A stretch of 64,000 nt of DNA from Tubiluchus corallicola (GCA_030141605.1 JAQGDQ010000887.1:19571-83570), one strand, 5' to 3'; positions 1-12,532 are shown, counted from the first letter of the stretch. Notes: generated by a model from the letters alone, not told the origin. Numbers and translations are program-made.

Positions 1-2127
1 CTGCCTGGCTCCATATTTGTAAAAAAGTTTTGCCCTAGCTCAAAGCTCTGGGAATTACAATTAATTTTGGTAGAGTTAGGGTTAAGGTAAATGATTAGGA
101 TTAGGGAAAGTTATTTCTTTTTTTCCTGTGCCTTTTTTCTGTGACTTACTTGTATGTGGCTTTTTTTACCTGGATTTACGCAAAGTGCCTACCCTGTAAG
201 TCCAATAAAAGGTATGCAATTTTAACACAATTAATACTGCAAAATTAATTAAATAATAAGATTAAAAACTTAATTAACGGCGGGCGAGCCCAACTATTGA
301 TGACATCACGAAATTATATAATTTCCAACAGCAAAAATATTCCACGAGCGTGTTTGTGAAGGGCTATATTGAAGTACAGTGCTACTGCAAGATATTCAGT
401 GTGTTGTACTAAAACTAGGCAAGTTTTAAGGTAAAAACACGAATTTCAAATTGACTGCTGTGCTCACGCTTGAGCTGTCGAACGTGTGCAGTTTACCACA
501 AACTAATACAACTGAACTGAAGGATACAGCGCCTGTTTTTTGTGCAATGCGTTTCGGAAATGCAGGCGCTAACGCCCGTCTAACTAGCGAATGGCGAAAT
601 GCATGTAACAGGGAAGAACTAGTGGCGCGAAAATGAAATTATGTTTGTGAGGTAATAATTCTTTAAGATTGGGTCCGGTTTTGCTTTGAAAAAGACTTCC
701 GAGCACAAGATTCCCAATTGATTGTTAGTATGATTTTTCAATCTATCAGGTGGATTTGTGAAACGCGTGAGTGACTCCACGCAGCTGAAGTTTGATATTT
801 TTCGGTTTGATACACGTAACCCTCTTTTATACCATTTTGATGTGTGGGCGTAAATAGGTAGATTACGTCCTAAACGTAAATGTGTCTTTTGCCTTGGGAG
901 GTTATTTGTAATGAATAATGACTAAATCATTCAAAGTGATTAAAAACAAATGATGTGTAAACCAGGTATGCTTATTATAATTAAACTGCTTTTTATTTCT
1001 CGCTTTTTCCGTTTTTGCCTTGTGCCAGTTATACAAATTTACATGGAGTAAAAAAAAGAATGCATAGTCTTGGGATCTCATCACAGGTTAAGACAACCTC
1101 ACAAGCTCCTTGTATTTACTATACGATGAGATCGATGAGCTAGTGTCAAATATGCCTAGCACCCGATTGTCTATAAATCATCGTCCACACTTTGCTACAT
1201 ATTTTCACAATTCTGAACGTTGTTCTTTATGAGTTATTCTTTTAAATAAATGTGATTTACAACAAAGTTTTAGTTCATTTATCCTAGTCGCATCTGTTTC
1301 CTGTTAGTCAATTACTTGCAGAACTAAACATCTAGATCGTTACTATTTGTAGGTTCTCCGTATTAACAGACGGAGACATTCTGAGAATATTTTTTAATTT
1401 TTCGTGCTTTTACAGAGGTTCTATGGTCAAATGTTACTTCAGTGTCTTTCTTCTTTTGGACCCACTTCAAAACATGTTGGTTTTGATATATCTCGTTGTT
1501 GTTATTATTATTATTATTCACACAGACTTAAATACAGTTTCCAACAGTCTTACAGGTAGCCATTTTTATAATAAATCTCATAATAATTATAATTGCACAT
1601 ATGGCATTACCTTTGGCAAAATTGAGTCGGCGACTGCTTGGGCGTGAAAGTTTGCACCCTCGGATCGCATGATAGCCTTGTCACACCATCTGTCGGAGGA
1701 CTCATCATTGTTAGCGGGATTTGCATTCCCTGAACGATTTGCCATCTTGGCAAAACTCTTCTTATTAACAGACTAATGTAAGCATATTAAAATTCAAATG
1801 AAATACAGGTTTTAGAAGCCTTGGAAACAATGTACAATATTCGTACTGCTCGCATTACAAAATCATTGTTCGGCGCTGTGGCGCTATTACGAGTTCATGC
1901 TTCCTACTTTTTTCCCAACGGCGCGTTCAGACTAGCGAGTTTTCTGTTGCAAGTGTGAAGTGCTTTGCGAGTTACTGTCGGCAAGAATTTGTAAACCATC
2001 CGATAGATGCAGCGAGCTGATTTACTGGACACGAACACCTCGGGGAGTTACTCTCGACCTTTCTCGCAGTGAATACAGAAGTGTCAGATCGCGCTTTCTG
2101 TCGGAGGGTAACTCGCTCCAAGTTTTG

Positions 2128-2130
<3 letters not shown>
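1..2130. other. non-coding stretch, no gene recognised
   Basis: I see no convincing exon here. The stretch 270-640 is somewhat richer in CpG than its surroundings and contains a 61-codon frame (451-636) that opens with TTG. It matches nothing I recognise. A promoter or 5' UTR of an off-window gene is possible but unsupported. Confidence 0.4.
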
Positions 2131-2207
<77 letters not shown>

Positions 2208-2275
2208 CTCATTGTTCTCTCCCTTCTCCTTCATACACATCCTCTCTCTCATCTCTCTCGGTCTCTCTCTCTACC
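2131..2275. repeat. (TC)n microsatellite
   Basis: About 37 uninterrupted TC units (2131-2204) are followed by a degenerate CT-rich tail to about 2275. The Ser-Leu and Arg-Glu repeat frames across it on both strands are artefacts of the dinucleotide repeat. Confidence 0.95.
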
Positions 2276-3585
2276 CCTCTCTAATTATAAATGTACATAA
2301 TAATTCGGCGTCTCAATGAAAGAAACTTCTTAAGACTGACATTACTAAGCAGTCACCCAACAAATCAATTGCCAGGCTCGGCATTGCTTAACTTCTCTAG
2401 CCAAGCACACGCGATTACCACATAGGTATTCTTCTTGCCCAACATGAACAAGTAAGCCCAGTTTCATCCTGCGAAATCCGTATCCTTAGTTTTACCACAC
2501 TATCCCTTTTCATTAATGGTACACATTGTCAAGTTTCATCAAGATTAAAACAGTGGTACAAAGTTAGTCTGTCAAAACAAAAGCAGCAGCGTTGAGTAGC
2601 AGCAGCGGTAACATCAGCAACAATAACAATAAAAACAACAACAACAGCAACAAGATGATGATAACAAGACTAACCAGAACAATAGGTGTACACAATTATA
2701 TTTCATCCAAAAGATGCATGTATAAAGACTACTTAATTATTTACTGTATCAAGTTCGTGATCGTCTAACCATAACCAATCCTATGTCAAGATATTAACTA
2801 ATTTTAAAATTCACGACGTACCCTTTGGATTGAGAAGACATATTGCTGCGCTTAAAAGTCGATGATAAAAATCTGCGTAATTGTCATATACAATACAAAC
2901 TATCAGCAAAATTTCAGGCAAATATTTCCTGGAATACAATTTTTGCTGTGAAATCTATGTCGTACAAATGATTTTTATTAAATGAGAGCACAGAAAATAT
3001 TATTTCACATTCTGACTTTGCAAAAACTATAACAACGACAAACTCACTGCAAAATACTCCTCTTTATAGGTCACCCGCAAGCGAGTAACAAAAATGGAAA
3101 AGATGACGTCCAAAAAGTTACTTTGTATGCCATGAAATTGATGAAAATGTAACAAAATAGTATGCAACGAAAATATGATGGTGGATTAAAAAATTTTGCT
3201 GTTAGAAATTTGCTATTTTTCCCTAGAACCTGAATGTAAAAATGAGGTATGTGTTGCACATAGCTGCAATTTTACGAAGGAGATGTTGTGGATTCCTTTA
3301 TTTGGAAGTTGGGCTGGTTCTAGTCAATTTGTAACGATGGCCCAGTCAGAGGTTGCACTAGACGCCTTGTCTATTACTCCATTCAAAGTAACTTTGAATG
3401 AAGTGCCTGAACTTTGAATGAAAACATACCAGTGCGCTTGGACTTAGATTTTTGAGAAATTATTTACATACAGTTTGCAAAGATTTTTACACGCTCTTGG
3501 GCTCTGTAAGCCGGAATTCAGCATTCAAAGTCTATTCTAAGATGTCTGTGGCGGGATCTGTGTGTTTAGGCATGTTTGAATATAC
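2276..3585. other. non-coding stretch with AAC/AGC-rich simple sequence
   Basis: No gene is recognised. Positions 2580-2660 are low-complexity CAG/AAC-rich sequence. The rest is AT-rich with only short random frames. Confidence 0.4.
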
Positions 3586-3589
3586 ATGT

Positions 3590-3740
3590 ATATATGTAAA
3601 CCCTTTCTCAATGACCGCCAGAATCAGTATGGCGAATGAAACCACCTAGACTGAGTATCGAACCCAAGCGATCACGATGCGACACATACTGGCGAAACTA
3701 CTTGGTTATGAATCCACCTCGAAGATATGAAACGCATTGA
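3590..3740 (-). repeat. tRNA-derived SINE-like sequence
   Basis: On the minus strand an A-box-like segment (TAGTTTCGCCAGTATGTG) is followed about 30 bases later by a B-box-like GGGTTCGATAC, the order and spacing of a tRNA-type pol III promoter. Downstream is a non-tRNA body with a short repeated TTCGCCA/TCTGGCGG-type motif. It does not fold into an obvious intact tRNA, so a SINE head fits better than a tRNA gene. The ends are approximate. Confidence 0.4.
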
Positions 3741-3997
3741 CACCAACAATTCTTCATACTGGCACTATTAGCTAAAATGTGCGATAGAACGAAATTCACG
3801 TTCTAGCAAAAGATATGTATGTTAAAACCAACGAAATAATTTCAGTTTGAATGTTTTGAATGTTTGAGAACTGTTGACAAAAGCAGGTGTGTAGTAAAAT
3901 TCTTGTACGCTGCCATGATTGCTTTCGCATTTTTGAGTAGAATTATCTAAAAATCAAATTTGTCTTCGTTTCCAGTAAGAGCGCGTTCCGAAGTTAT

Positions 3998-4241
3998 AAA
4001 TATATATATATATATATATGCGCTGATTTAACGTGAGAAATTATTTAACAAGGCAACTTTTAATCTTTTGCAATCGTAATTAAAACTTTCACACAATGAG
4101 CTAGAATCTTGTAACATCATAAAAGACCTACGCTGATCACTGTTACAGTAACATGATAGTAGTACTATAGTCAATTAATGAATGTACAAGACATCTACGA
4201 AGATGACAGAAGCGATATATATATATATATATATATATATA
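3998..4241. repeat. two (TA)n microsatellites
   Basis: Pure TA runs lie at about 4000-4019 and 4214-4241, just beyond the 3' end of the sulfotransferase exon. Confidence 0.9.
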
Positions 4242-4350
4242 GGTCTGTCTAGAAATTACTGAACACCAAAATTTACTAGAAAATTCACCACTAGAAACAC
4301 TGCTACATCTTCGTGATTGAATTGAAATCTTATCTTGTTGTAGTAGAGTC

Positions 4351-5295
4351 CTAAATTGAGCTAACTCGCGCAATTTCTTTGAAATATTTTTCTTTTAGTA
4401 ACTGTATGTATTGTAACTGACTCCTGCTTAATCTGTCACATAAAGACGGGGTTATTTCTATCCGCTGGCTCCAAAATGATTCTGGGATAATTATTATTGG
4501 TGCTGACGAATAATCATTTCTCGCACTTCGACTCTGGCACACCCTCGACACTATATTGTTAACAGTTCGAAAGTGCTTGAGTTCTTCCCCAAAATGCCTT
4601 TCTTTTGAGATTTTCAACCAAAAGGTTTTGTTAAAATGCTTAAATAAGGCATGATCAACTTTGCTCCACTTTTTATGTTTTTTTAGTAACGATTTATTGT
4701 GGGATGCTGCATCTGTGAATAAATTCTTAGAACTTTTGTTTTGTGAACGATACAAAATGCTAGAAAGAGGCCAGCACATCAACCTACGCATTAAAATCAA
4801 TGACTCATCGAAGTAATTGCTGATCATAACCAAATCGAATTCTGAATCGATTTTCCTCACGAAAGAGTCGATAATCGATTCGGTTTCGGATTCAAATTTC
4901 CCACCACCAAGATCAAAAGACATGAAGTTTCTATAGTAACTTGTTATTTTAAATTTCTCCCTCCAGCTTTCCGAGTCGTCCATAAACAAAGCCGTGGCTT
5001 CTGAGAAATCGTCGGTGACGTTCAATCGTTGGAAGTGATCAAGGAGCTTGAAATAATTCAATGCAGACATGAACTGACTAAATGGTTCCCGGATCGCGGT
5101 CACGTACTTTGTATCGGCTGCCAAGAGGTCGTCAAAGATCTCCCGGTTGTACAACGCATGCAGAGCGATCATATCAAATGTTTCTCTACCGCCGAGGAGC
5201 GGAAGATAATGTCTTTCCTTCATCTGATTAGGCCACCCTAGATTCCATTCATCAGTTGGAAGTACACTAGTCAGATTCCATTCGTCAGCAAACCT
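4351..5295 (-). CDS. galactose-3-O-sulfotransferase-like, terminal exon
   Basis: This long terminal exon encodes about 314 residues of a Golgi type II sulfotransferase of the Gal3ST family, which moves sulfate from PAPS to the 3-OH of galactose on glycolipids or glycoproteins. The PAPS 3'-phosphate-binding signature is visible (TAIREPFSQF, then S and Y of SALNYF, near 5055-5100), as is the family motif NYFDESLILMRRLMCW (near 4770-4815). The exon opens after a clean acceptor (TTTTTCATTTCAG, then AGGTTTGC, at 5295), so in-frame sequence upstream of 5295 is intron. The N-terminal anchor and the 5'-phosphosulfate loop (KTHK-type) must sit in an upstream exon, which I could not find between 5.3 and 10.6 kb. 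A small DEWNL repeat near the start may be a local duplication. Family is confident; exact acceptor specificity is not. Confidence 0.85.
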   Translation of the reverse strand, partial: RFADEWNLTSVLPTDEWNLGWPNQMKERHYLPLLGGRETFDMIALHALYNREIFDDLLAADTKYVTAIREPFSQFMSALNYFKLLDHFQRLNVTDDFSEATALFMDDSESWREKFKITSYYRNFMSFDLGGGKFESETESIIDSFVRKIDSEFDLVMISNYFDESLILMRRLMCWPLSSILYRSQNKSSKNLFTDAASHNKSLLKKHKKWSKVDHALFKHFNKTFWLKISKERHFGEELKHFRTVNNIVSRVCQSRSARNDYSSAPIIIIPESFWSQRIEITPSLCDRLSRSQLQYIQLLKEKYFKEIARVSSI

Positions 5296-7575
5296 CTGAA
5301 ATGAAAAAAAAACATCAGAAACCAGCAATTTTAAAGGAGAATACCCTAATATTTCAAACTTTAATTTACACTGGAGGGTCGGCCACAGGAGCCCATTAGG
5401 AGGTCTTTAGTATTTCGCGGATGTAAGGCAATTGGAACAAATTTGCGAAGCCACAGATTCACGAGATATATAAAATTTTGGAGATAAAAATAAGTTCATT
5501 ATAGACTTTTAATCTCGAGGATACATTGAGATGTGCAGTTAAAATGTACACGAGTAAACTGACCAAATTCAATATTTAATAGAATACGATAAAAGCTACA
5601 AGTGAGCAAACGAAGTGTGCACTTTGTCTTTTAAAAAGTAAGCATTTTAATATGACAAAAGTGCAACAAAGCATAAAAGTGACGTACATTAATGAACTGA
5701 AAATAGCAAGGGATAGGTTGCTTGTAAACTATGTAAAAGTCTATGTTGAGTTTATGAACACATCAGAATGGGAAACACAGAATATAAATTTAAATAGGTA
5801 AAAAAGAAATATAGTGCATCAGCGTGTTTTATTTAAAACTAACTACAAAGATCAGCCAACCATGTCAGCGAAGTTATACTAATAGACTGAAAATCATTTA
5901 AAAGTGTTGCTTTAAGTTACTTGGCCACCAAGCTAAAGCAGCCTTAAGCAGGAATGGTTTCTGAATATCAAGTAGCAAAATTGGCACACAAAACCGATAC
6001 AGCTATTTTTGCAAGATAACTAAAAAAACAGGCAGCCATTTACAATTCAGTGACGTTTGTGTATCCTTATTTTACGAATTTTGGTTGTTTTGCAGTCCCA
6101 ATGATGTTAATTGGCTTTTCCCGGAAAATCTTACCAATATGACATTGCCAACTCGTGTTTCGTGGATATTAATTCACTCACGTTTTCAAGCTTAGTCTTC
6201 CTTGCGTCATTTTCAAGACAAACTAGTTTTTGTAATAAAAATGTTGCTGTCAGCTAGTACAATTACTACAGTTTGTGTCTTGAAATTTTAAGAGGTACAC
6301 AGACACGTGCTCTGGTATAGTTATAATTAAAAAATTCGATAGTTTTTTTATTTGATTCGTATGCTGCCTCATTCTACTATAATAATAATTCACGATAATA
6401 AAGCCCCATTCTACACGCGTGACACTAATAAAATTACTTAAACGTGTCTCACCATCAGTATGCAAGAGATCGTATCACTGGCGCATTTGTGTACTTTGAC
6501 AAAGGCAAAATGATGCGTCTCACTGCAAATCCTTGGCTTCTTCGAATCTTCGAATTTCACCCTGCGGATAACGTAAACATTTTAACTGGATATACAGCGA
6601 ACTATTTGAACCCATTTAGCCAGAAATCGTTTGTTTATACAAGTGTTAACTTTTAAGCTAGCAGAATTAACCAGAGCAAAACCGACATAGCGCTGATTAG
6701 GAACATAATTACTTGTTATAATTGGAGGGCTTCACTTAACATTTTCGTCACGCATGCATCTGACGCGTACACTCCATTTCTAAGCCGAATAATGTTTGTT
6801 AAGAAATTGTGTGTAATCAAGGCATGGGCTGCTCCTACCTGTCAGATTATTGTCAGTGTCAATTGCTAAGGCTTATGTAACGAAGGGGTCATGATGTAAC
6901 AATTTTAAGTCATTTTGTAATAATCATTCAAATAATGAATTGGGCAAAGCGAACTAGCGTATTCCTGGTCTTTTTGAGACTTATCGTGGTCTGCATTCTG
7001 CTGTAGTTATTGGACTCGGTCAATAATTCTGTCTTACACGTGGGTCTGGCTTTAGCTCAGTATTGTTTGGCCTGTCTGAGGTATGATTTGCTACAGTTAA
7101 GATCTGACCTGTTAAAGGTCTGGCCTAGCTGAAATTAGTCTGACAGATGTACCTAAGCAAGTAAGTATCTCCACACTGGACCTATCTCTAGATAGAATCC
7201 CAACTAGAGTGCAACTTTTATACCTGTGGTTAGGTTTTCTGCAAAAAAGTAGTGCCCTATGTAAGCCTTCTACATAGTAGTGCATCATATTTATTACATA
7301 ATGATTACTACGCAGTGACGCAAAAAAATGTTACATACTTAATGACGTAAAATTTGTTACGTAAAACGATTTTTGTTACTTAATGAGTCATAACAGCATT
7401 ATTATACAGGAGCTTGGATAACTATATAGTGACAATACATTTCAACAGACTGGCTATGAGAAGCTGTAAAGTGGTGCTCATCACTTTCATAGCGTACACA
7501 TGGTCACTTTATCAAGACGTGAACGAACTCTGACCAACGTTATTGTTTCACCAGAAGACACAACGAAAGTGTATC
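5296..7575. other. non-coding stretch, probably sulfotransferase intron
   Basis: AT-rich sequence without a recognised exon. It should contain part of the intron preceding the sulfotransferase terminal exon. Frames at 6250-6656 show no family resemblance or splice context. Confidence 0.35.
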
Positions 7576-7761
7576 ATGAGAAAATTACTCCAGTTTAATG
7601 TTGGCGTGATCTTGTTTTCACCATGGATTGTTGTGTGTACAGTACACACAGTATTCACGTCGATGTCACACGATCACGATGATTTCATCGTGAAACAGCA
7701 ATGGTGTGTATCCGTATCCACGCATCCAGATTGTGCGGCCATGGTGCATTTCATCCCGTGA
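7576..7761 (+). CDS. possible small secreted-protein ORF (weak)
   Basis: A 61-codon frame starts at an ATG (MRKLLQFNVGVILF) and begins with a basic then hydrophobic stretch that resembles a signal peptide of about 28 residues. A short His/Asp-rich part with two cysteines (QQWCVSVSTHPDCAAM) follows. After the stop, a different frame continues with a cysteine-bearing segment (DCSECAKAAVQKQLC, then DEPCDLPDC, with one stop between). This could be a decayed cysteine-rich secreted gene, an unrecognised spliced gene, or chance. No family is recognised. Confidence 0.2.
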   Translation: MRKLLQFNVGVILFSPWIVVCTVHTVFTSMSHDHDDFIVKQQWCVSVSTHPDCAAMVHFIP

Positions 7762-8699
7762 CGGATTGTTCGGAATGTGCGAAAGCTGCAGTACAAAAAC
7801 AGTTGTGCACTGCCACATGAGACGTGCATTCTACAACCACTTCTGACGAACCGTGTGATTTACCGGATTGTCCGCATGATCCGCACAGTTTATTGCGACA
7901 GAAATCGCGTGCAAGCGCATACGCCCTTACAGTCGGTAACTTACATATTGCAACTCGAATTCCAAGCCATACTGTACGTACAATGTACGTACGTTCTGCA
8001 GCTAAATGTTTTAATTTCTTTTACAATAAATATTATAGCAAGCGATTTGTTCTTAAAAATTCTTGACAATCTCATTACAGGATTGTGGAAACTGAGTATC
8101 AAATGATACTTTTAACGAACAAATAAGCGTTTATAAAGGCCAAGTAAAATTTTAACTTTGTCTTGTAATTTTTATCGAAGATTTACATTTTACTTTCCAG
8201 GCCAGGCGCTTTCAACCAATTTCTGCGCTAATTGTTATACCTTTTGGCTGGAAAACAGTTGCGAAAAAAAAGATTTAAAAGAAACTGCTGTGTTAATACA
8301 ACAACACAATACAGCTTTTACTATATGAACGCTTTTACGTTTCCACGTTTTCAAATCAATTATAAGATTTAATCAATAACTTGCTTCTTTAGAACTTTAG
8401 ATCTACAGGCCAAACTATTCATACCTGATAATGTTGTTATTATTGTAAACAGAAGGTTGATACACAATCAGCGTCGCTGGTTCCCGTTGAAATTTAAGCA
8501 AAAGTGAACAGAAAATACCACAAACGAAACAAGCGATCAAAAACGTTCTGACCTTACAGTCGGGCTTCATTGCTATATTGCGAAAGTTCACGCTCGAGAA
8601 ACACTTGAAATGACAAGCAGTACTGGCTCACACTTCAAATGATACAATGCTAATTTATATGGCAAACCAGTGTGCTACAAAACCCATTAGACAAGCTGT

Positions 8700-9033
8700 T
8701 ACACTTCATTTTCACATTTACGAATTCGCATTTGTAAGGCCCACATTCAATACTAGAGCTGTATTGACTGATTGGCATCCTTCTGTCTCGGAAGACAATG
8801 GAGTGTGCGCCAAGATCACACTGATCACATTGATGGAGCTGCAGCGTCGACTGTGGCTGAGCAGTGCGATCCTTGAACGTCTCCAGGTTGGTTTGCAGGA
8901 ACTATGGGAGTCAGTGAGCATGCTGCACTGGTCCGCCTTCGGTCACCCATCCAAGTACTAATCAGGCTCTACGTTGCTTAATTTCGGTGATCAGACCAGA
9001 ACCGGTATTTTCAGCGTGATTTGGCCGTAGTCT
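8700..9033 (-). repeat. 5S rRNA-derived repeat (SINE3-like or 5S pseudogene)
   Basis: Read on the minus strand from 9033, the sequence follows 5S rRNA: GACTACGGCC at the start, then GATCACCGAAATTAAGCAACG, and a nearly perfect internal control region TTAGTACTTGGATGGGTGACC. Homology stops near 8928, before the 3' end of 5S. An unrelated body of about 200 bases continues without a break. A 5S head joined to a non-5S body is the structure of 5S-derived SINEs. A single truncated 5S pseudogene is the alternative. Substitutions across the 5S part argue against a functional rRNA gene. Confidence 0.7.
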
Positions 9034-9039
9034 AGATAG

Positions 9040-10670
9040 AGCTGATGCAGAGCTGATGTAGAGCTGTATACATCATTATATACACGTATATTAAACAGAA
9101 CTACCTTAGAGCAAAGGCTGACTAATGATGTTCCTGTCATGTTTACACCACTAGCAAGATGTAATACAGGCAAATGTTTTTCCTACTCATTTTTAAGCTC
9201 GTACTAGTGCAATACGGAAAGCCAGGTTCCAGTTAACCAAACACGACTTTTTAAATAATGAATGTGCCCCGGCACGTGGCATACACATTGAACCTCGAAA
9301 TTCGCGAGTTGTAATACAAACAACTGAACACTGCCAATTGCTGCGAATCCTGCAAATTGGGTACGTCCTTTCGGGAGGACGTGTTGATGAATATGTTACT
9401 GATATATTGGCTTCTCAAGCTATTTAGATCTTTGTCTAAATGAAATGCTTACATGCATCGTAAACAAGTATGAATCCCTGTGTATGTGTACGTGAATTCC
9501 ACGCATAGCATTAAAACTGATATTAAAGCAGCAAGTTAATTTTTTATACAGTTCGGCACAGTCGCTGTATTAACATCAGGGCCTGTTTAATGTATATTTT
9601 TGTGACAGGATGGACGTTTGGTTAAGTGCCAGAGATTAACTTTAGTCAATAAGCACGCGCTATGACCACCCCGCTATTCCTCTTACCTCCAAGTCATGTG
9701 CAGAAACTCAGTTTTAACAATCACTGTAATGACTGTTAACACAGTTTCTACATTATAATGTGAATATCGTTTTGTAGGCTTAATTGTAATAAAATGTTAA
9801 ATATCCATTGGCTTGGCAAAGCTTTTCATTTGACAGTTTAATTGAACATTTCCCTGTTATTTTTCTGAGATGAGTTAACAACCGTCATCGTCAGTACCTT
9901 TGTTTCTCTAATAACAGCAAAATAGAGATTTTGAGTTCGTTCATACTGAAACTTTATTGAGTACCAAAATTATTTAGTTTTATATCAATGATGACAAATA
10001 AGGATATTGTTGGCTACTGACATTTAGCTGCAAACTAATAGGTGCGTAATTAGTAAGTCAATGAGTCATGTGTCATGCAAAACTTTCGCCCGCGACGTTA
10101 AAATTTAAAACCCTGACTCAAAAAAATGAAACACTGACGCAGTTCGTTCTGATTCGTCGAACCCTCACAAATTGTCTTCTAACAAAATAATCAGGGCCCG
10201 GTTTCACAAAGCTGTCACTAAGTTAACGACGTCGTTATTATCGGATAATAACTATAATGAATTTACTCGTATGGGCCTGTATGTTGTCATAAAGCTTATA
10301 AAATGGTCCTTTCAGTAATCGCAGGCCAGTTATTAGATAAACCCAATATTTCCAGTGTCTATTTACCTTTTTTTACGAATTAATAATACATGCATATACT
10401 TAACCTCTTTAATCTCCGTAGAGCCAGTTGCGTATCTGCGCACTCGATTTTGGTAAACCAGAAAAATTGCTGCAAATTTCATTTGCACAACGTTTAATTA
10501 CAATATGTACAACACCGTGTTAATTATGTTCGGTAATAGCAAAATAAAAAGTTTTTTTGGCTAAGTATAATCAAGTGGTGATCAAGCAAAAACCATTTGT
10601 ATGTGCAAAAAATCAAGATGGTGCAAAAAATCAATCACAATAGTTTCTGAATTGAAAATATGTGGTGAAG
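9040..10670. other. non-coding stretch with a possible MITE end
   Basis: No gene is recognised. At about 10195-10310 the sequence opens with CAGGGCCCGGTTTCACAAAGC, a terminus style common in animal MITEs. It contains a perfect palindrome TAACGACGTCGTTA (10224-10237). I found no matching inverted end, so this is at best a fragment. Confidence 0.3.
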
Positions 10671-10680
10671 GTCAGCACTG

Positions 10681-10893
10681 TCATGGTTGTTGGACAATCG
10701 TTATCTTCCTTTTCTTCTCTAGGCAGCAACAATAAATCCACACAAGAATCCATGGAAAGAATAATATGGTGATGATACAATGAAGGCAGTGGTTGACTCC
10801 AGGCTGTTGAGTGGTGATCACAGTTGTTCTTGATGGCTGAATGGGCTGAGTTATGATCTCTCCAGCTGGTTGATGTCCTTTATGATGACCCAT
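10681..10893 (-). CDS. small Cys-rich membrane protein, paralog 1
   Basis: A 70-residue protein starts at a clear ATG. It has a His/Gln/Thr/Pro-rich N-terminus, the motif TTVITTQQPGVNHCLHC, one hydrophobic segment of about 18 residues (IITILFFPWILVWIY), a CCC cluster and a basic EKKRK tail. This suggests a single-pass membrane protein with cysteines that could be acylated. It is clearly related to the gene at 28806-29006, and the two are also alike at the DNA level. A splice acceptor (CATTTTCAG) lies 30 bases before the ATG at 10923. The matching 5' non-coding exon is proposed near 20923, giving a 10-kb intron filled by transposons. I do not recognise the family by name. That the reading frame and motif are kept in two copies is the main evidence that it is real. 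Confidence 0.65.
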   Translation of the reverse strand: MGHHKGHQPAGEIITQPIQPSRTTVITTQQPGVNHCLHCIITILFFPWILVWIYCCCLEKKRKITIVQQP

Positions 10894-10923
10894 GTTCGGA
10901 CTTTGTTAATTATTGACTAATAC

Positions 10924-11955
10924 CTGAAAATGTTTATTTCAGTGAGTAGACTATCTAGTCACTGTACTTACAATAATTTTTTTCATATTTATGTAATCAT
11001 CGCTTCAATTTATAGCATTTTACGTCTAGTTATAATTATTAACAAGAGAAACATTTCAGATGTTGATTATCTAAGTATTTTACACAATTTGACGTTTGTG
11101 GGTGATGCTTGTACATAGTCTAAATACACCAGAAGCAATTTCCTTATCATCAATACAAACCACTAAAAAATATTCATACTACGATGCATCACTAAAATTA
11201 TGATAGGAAAAGAAAAATCTTAATATTTTAAAATGTTCGCGCCAACTGATAAAACGTCACTGTATCACCGTGTGCACAACTGGCTCGCCAAAAACACATT
11301 ATTGATATTATTGACAACAGGCTACAAAGTACTTTACATTTTTGCTTAGTTATCGAAAAGTATGCTATGATTATTTTTACAAACTTTAGACAGTGTTATC
11401 TCAACTTGTTTCGCAGATAAGCTGCGCATAACTTCGTAGTTGTACTTCGTAAAGAATTGTACTTCGTAAAGGCTTATTTTAAATTTTTGGTCCCCTTTTA
11501 TAATTTGGGGCCTTCATAGAGCACACCAACGTGCTATAGCTAAACCAGATATTTCAGTCCTAAGTCTACAGGACTAATGTTCCGAAAGCTCCTCCAATTC
11601 TCAACAATTGAATTTCATATTAAGCCTGCTCTGTATTAGGTACCCTATCTACATGACGCTGATGACATTAAAAATATAAAAAAGATTTGTTATTAGTTAC
11701 AGTAAATTTCACATATTATGACCACTAGTGCCAAATTGTCTGTAGATTCTGGAAAAAGATCCACAAGTTTGCATCCATAACATAAAAAATAAATAAACCG
11801 ATCAAATAAATATATATAACATACTTGTAATAATTATTTTTGAACAATTAAGCAAAAATGTCAAGAAATGAAAAGTATAATGCGCATTTGATATGAACAA
11901 ATGCATTTTGTTGCAAATGTGCTGAAAAACGCATTTGTTACTTTCCCATGTGCAT
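10924..11955. other. intronic/non-coding stretch
   Basis: AT-rich sequence within the proposed long intron of the small membrane gene. No exon or named repeat is recognised. Confidence 0.35.
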
Positions 11956-12228
11956 ATCTTCCAGATTTAATGCTGGTTGAAAGAAATCTTGCACGTGTTG
12001 GCATGAACTGCCAACATTTCGTGGAGTGATGGATCCAATGGCTTCATCAGTCACTCTCTCTACATAAGCAAGTCACAGAATTTATAAGTCGCTGCTCTTC
12101 AAGTTGTGGAGGATGTACCTGTAGAACTCTCATGTGGGTTTTGCTTCACGGCTGATGTTAGTTTACTCCATTTTTTCTCAGTAGGATTGAGCATAGGCGA
12201 GTAAGAGGCAAGGCGAACGAAAATTATA
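11956..12228 (-). pseudogene. Tc1/IS630-like DDE transposase, C-terminal part
   Basis: On the minus strand this piece reads FVRLASYSPMLNPTEKKWSK, matching the conserved end of the DDE_3 catalytic domain (LPPYSPxLNPIExxWSxLK) that carries the catalytic glutamate. Stops follow within about 40 codons. It is the downstream half of the pseudogene at 19667-20098. The BEL/Pao element inserted between them, and its 5-bp target duplication (AGCCC) lies inside the old transposase. Confidence 0.7.
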
Positions 12229-12233
12229 AGCCC
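12229..12233. repeat. BEL/Pao target-site duplication, left copy
   Basis: AGCCC here is repeated at 19662-19666. Five bases is the usual duplication length for BEL/Pao integrases. Confidence 0.85.
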
Positions 12234-12532
12234 TGTTGTGAACTTGAATAAGTCCACAAGTCTCTAGTAATATTAATGTCTTCAAACCAAATAATTGGCA
12301 CTACTTTTTCCCAAGTTTTGACTGGTGGAAGAATACTCGTTTGAGTAAAACTTTTTTTCAGACCAGTTTTGAGTCAGGTGTGGCTTTAGCTCTAGGAAAA
12401 ACGGTTGTGTTACTGATTCTATAAAAACATATGAAATTAAAATTTATAGAAATTTAATTTTGAGTTAAGGTGTTTTGTGATTTAGTTTTAAACTAGTATA
12501 CTGAAATTCCGTGAAAAGAGAAATTCACGACA
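12234..12532 (+). repeat. BEL/Pao 5' LTR
   Basis: 299 bases, TGT...ACA ends. Matched by 19364-19661 with about 98-99% identity by eye. Confidence 0.93.

Noticed and set aside
2022-2319. Three long frames over the TC repeat on both strands
   Set aside because: They are Ser-Leu or Arg-Glu translations of a dinucleotide microsatellite, with no coding signal outside the repeat.
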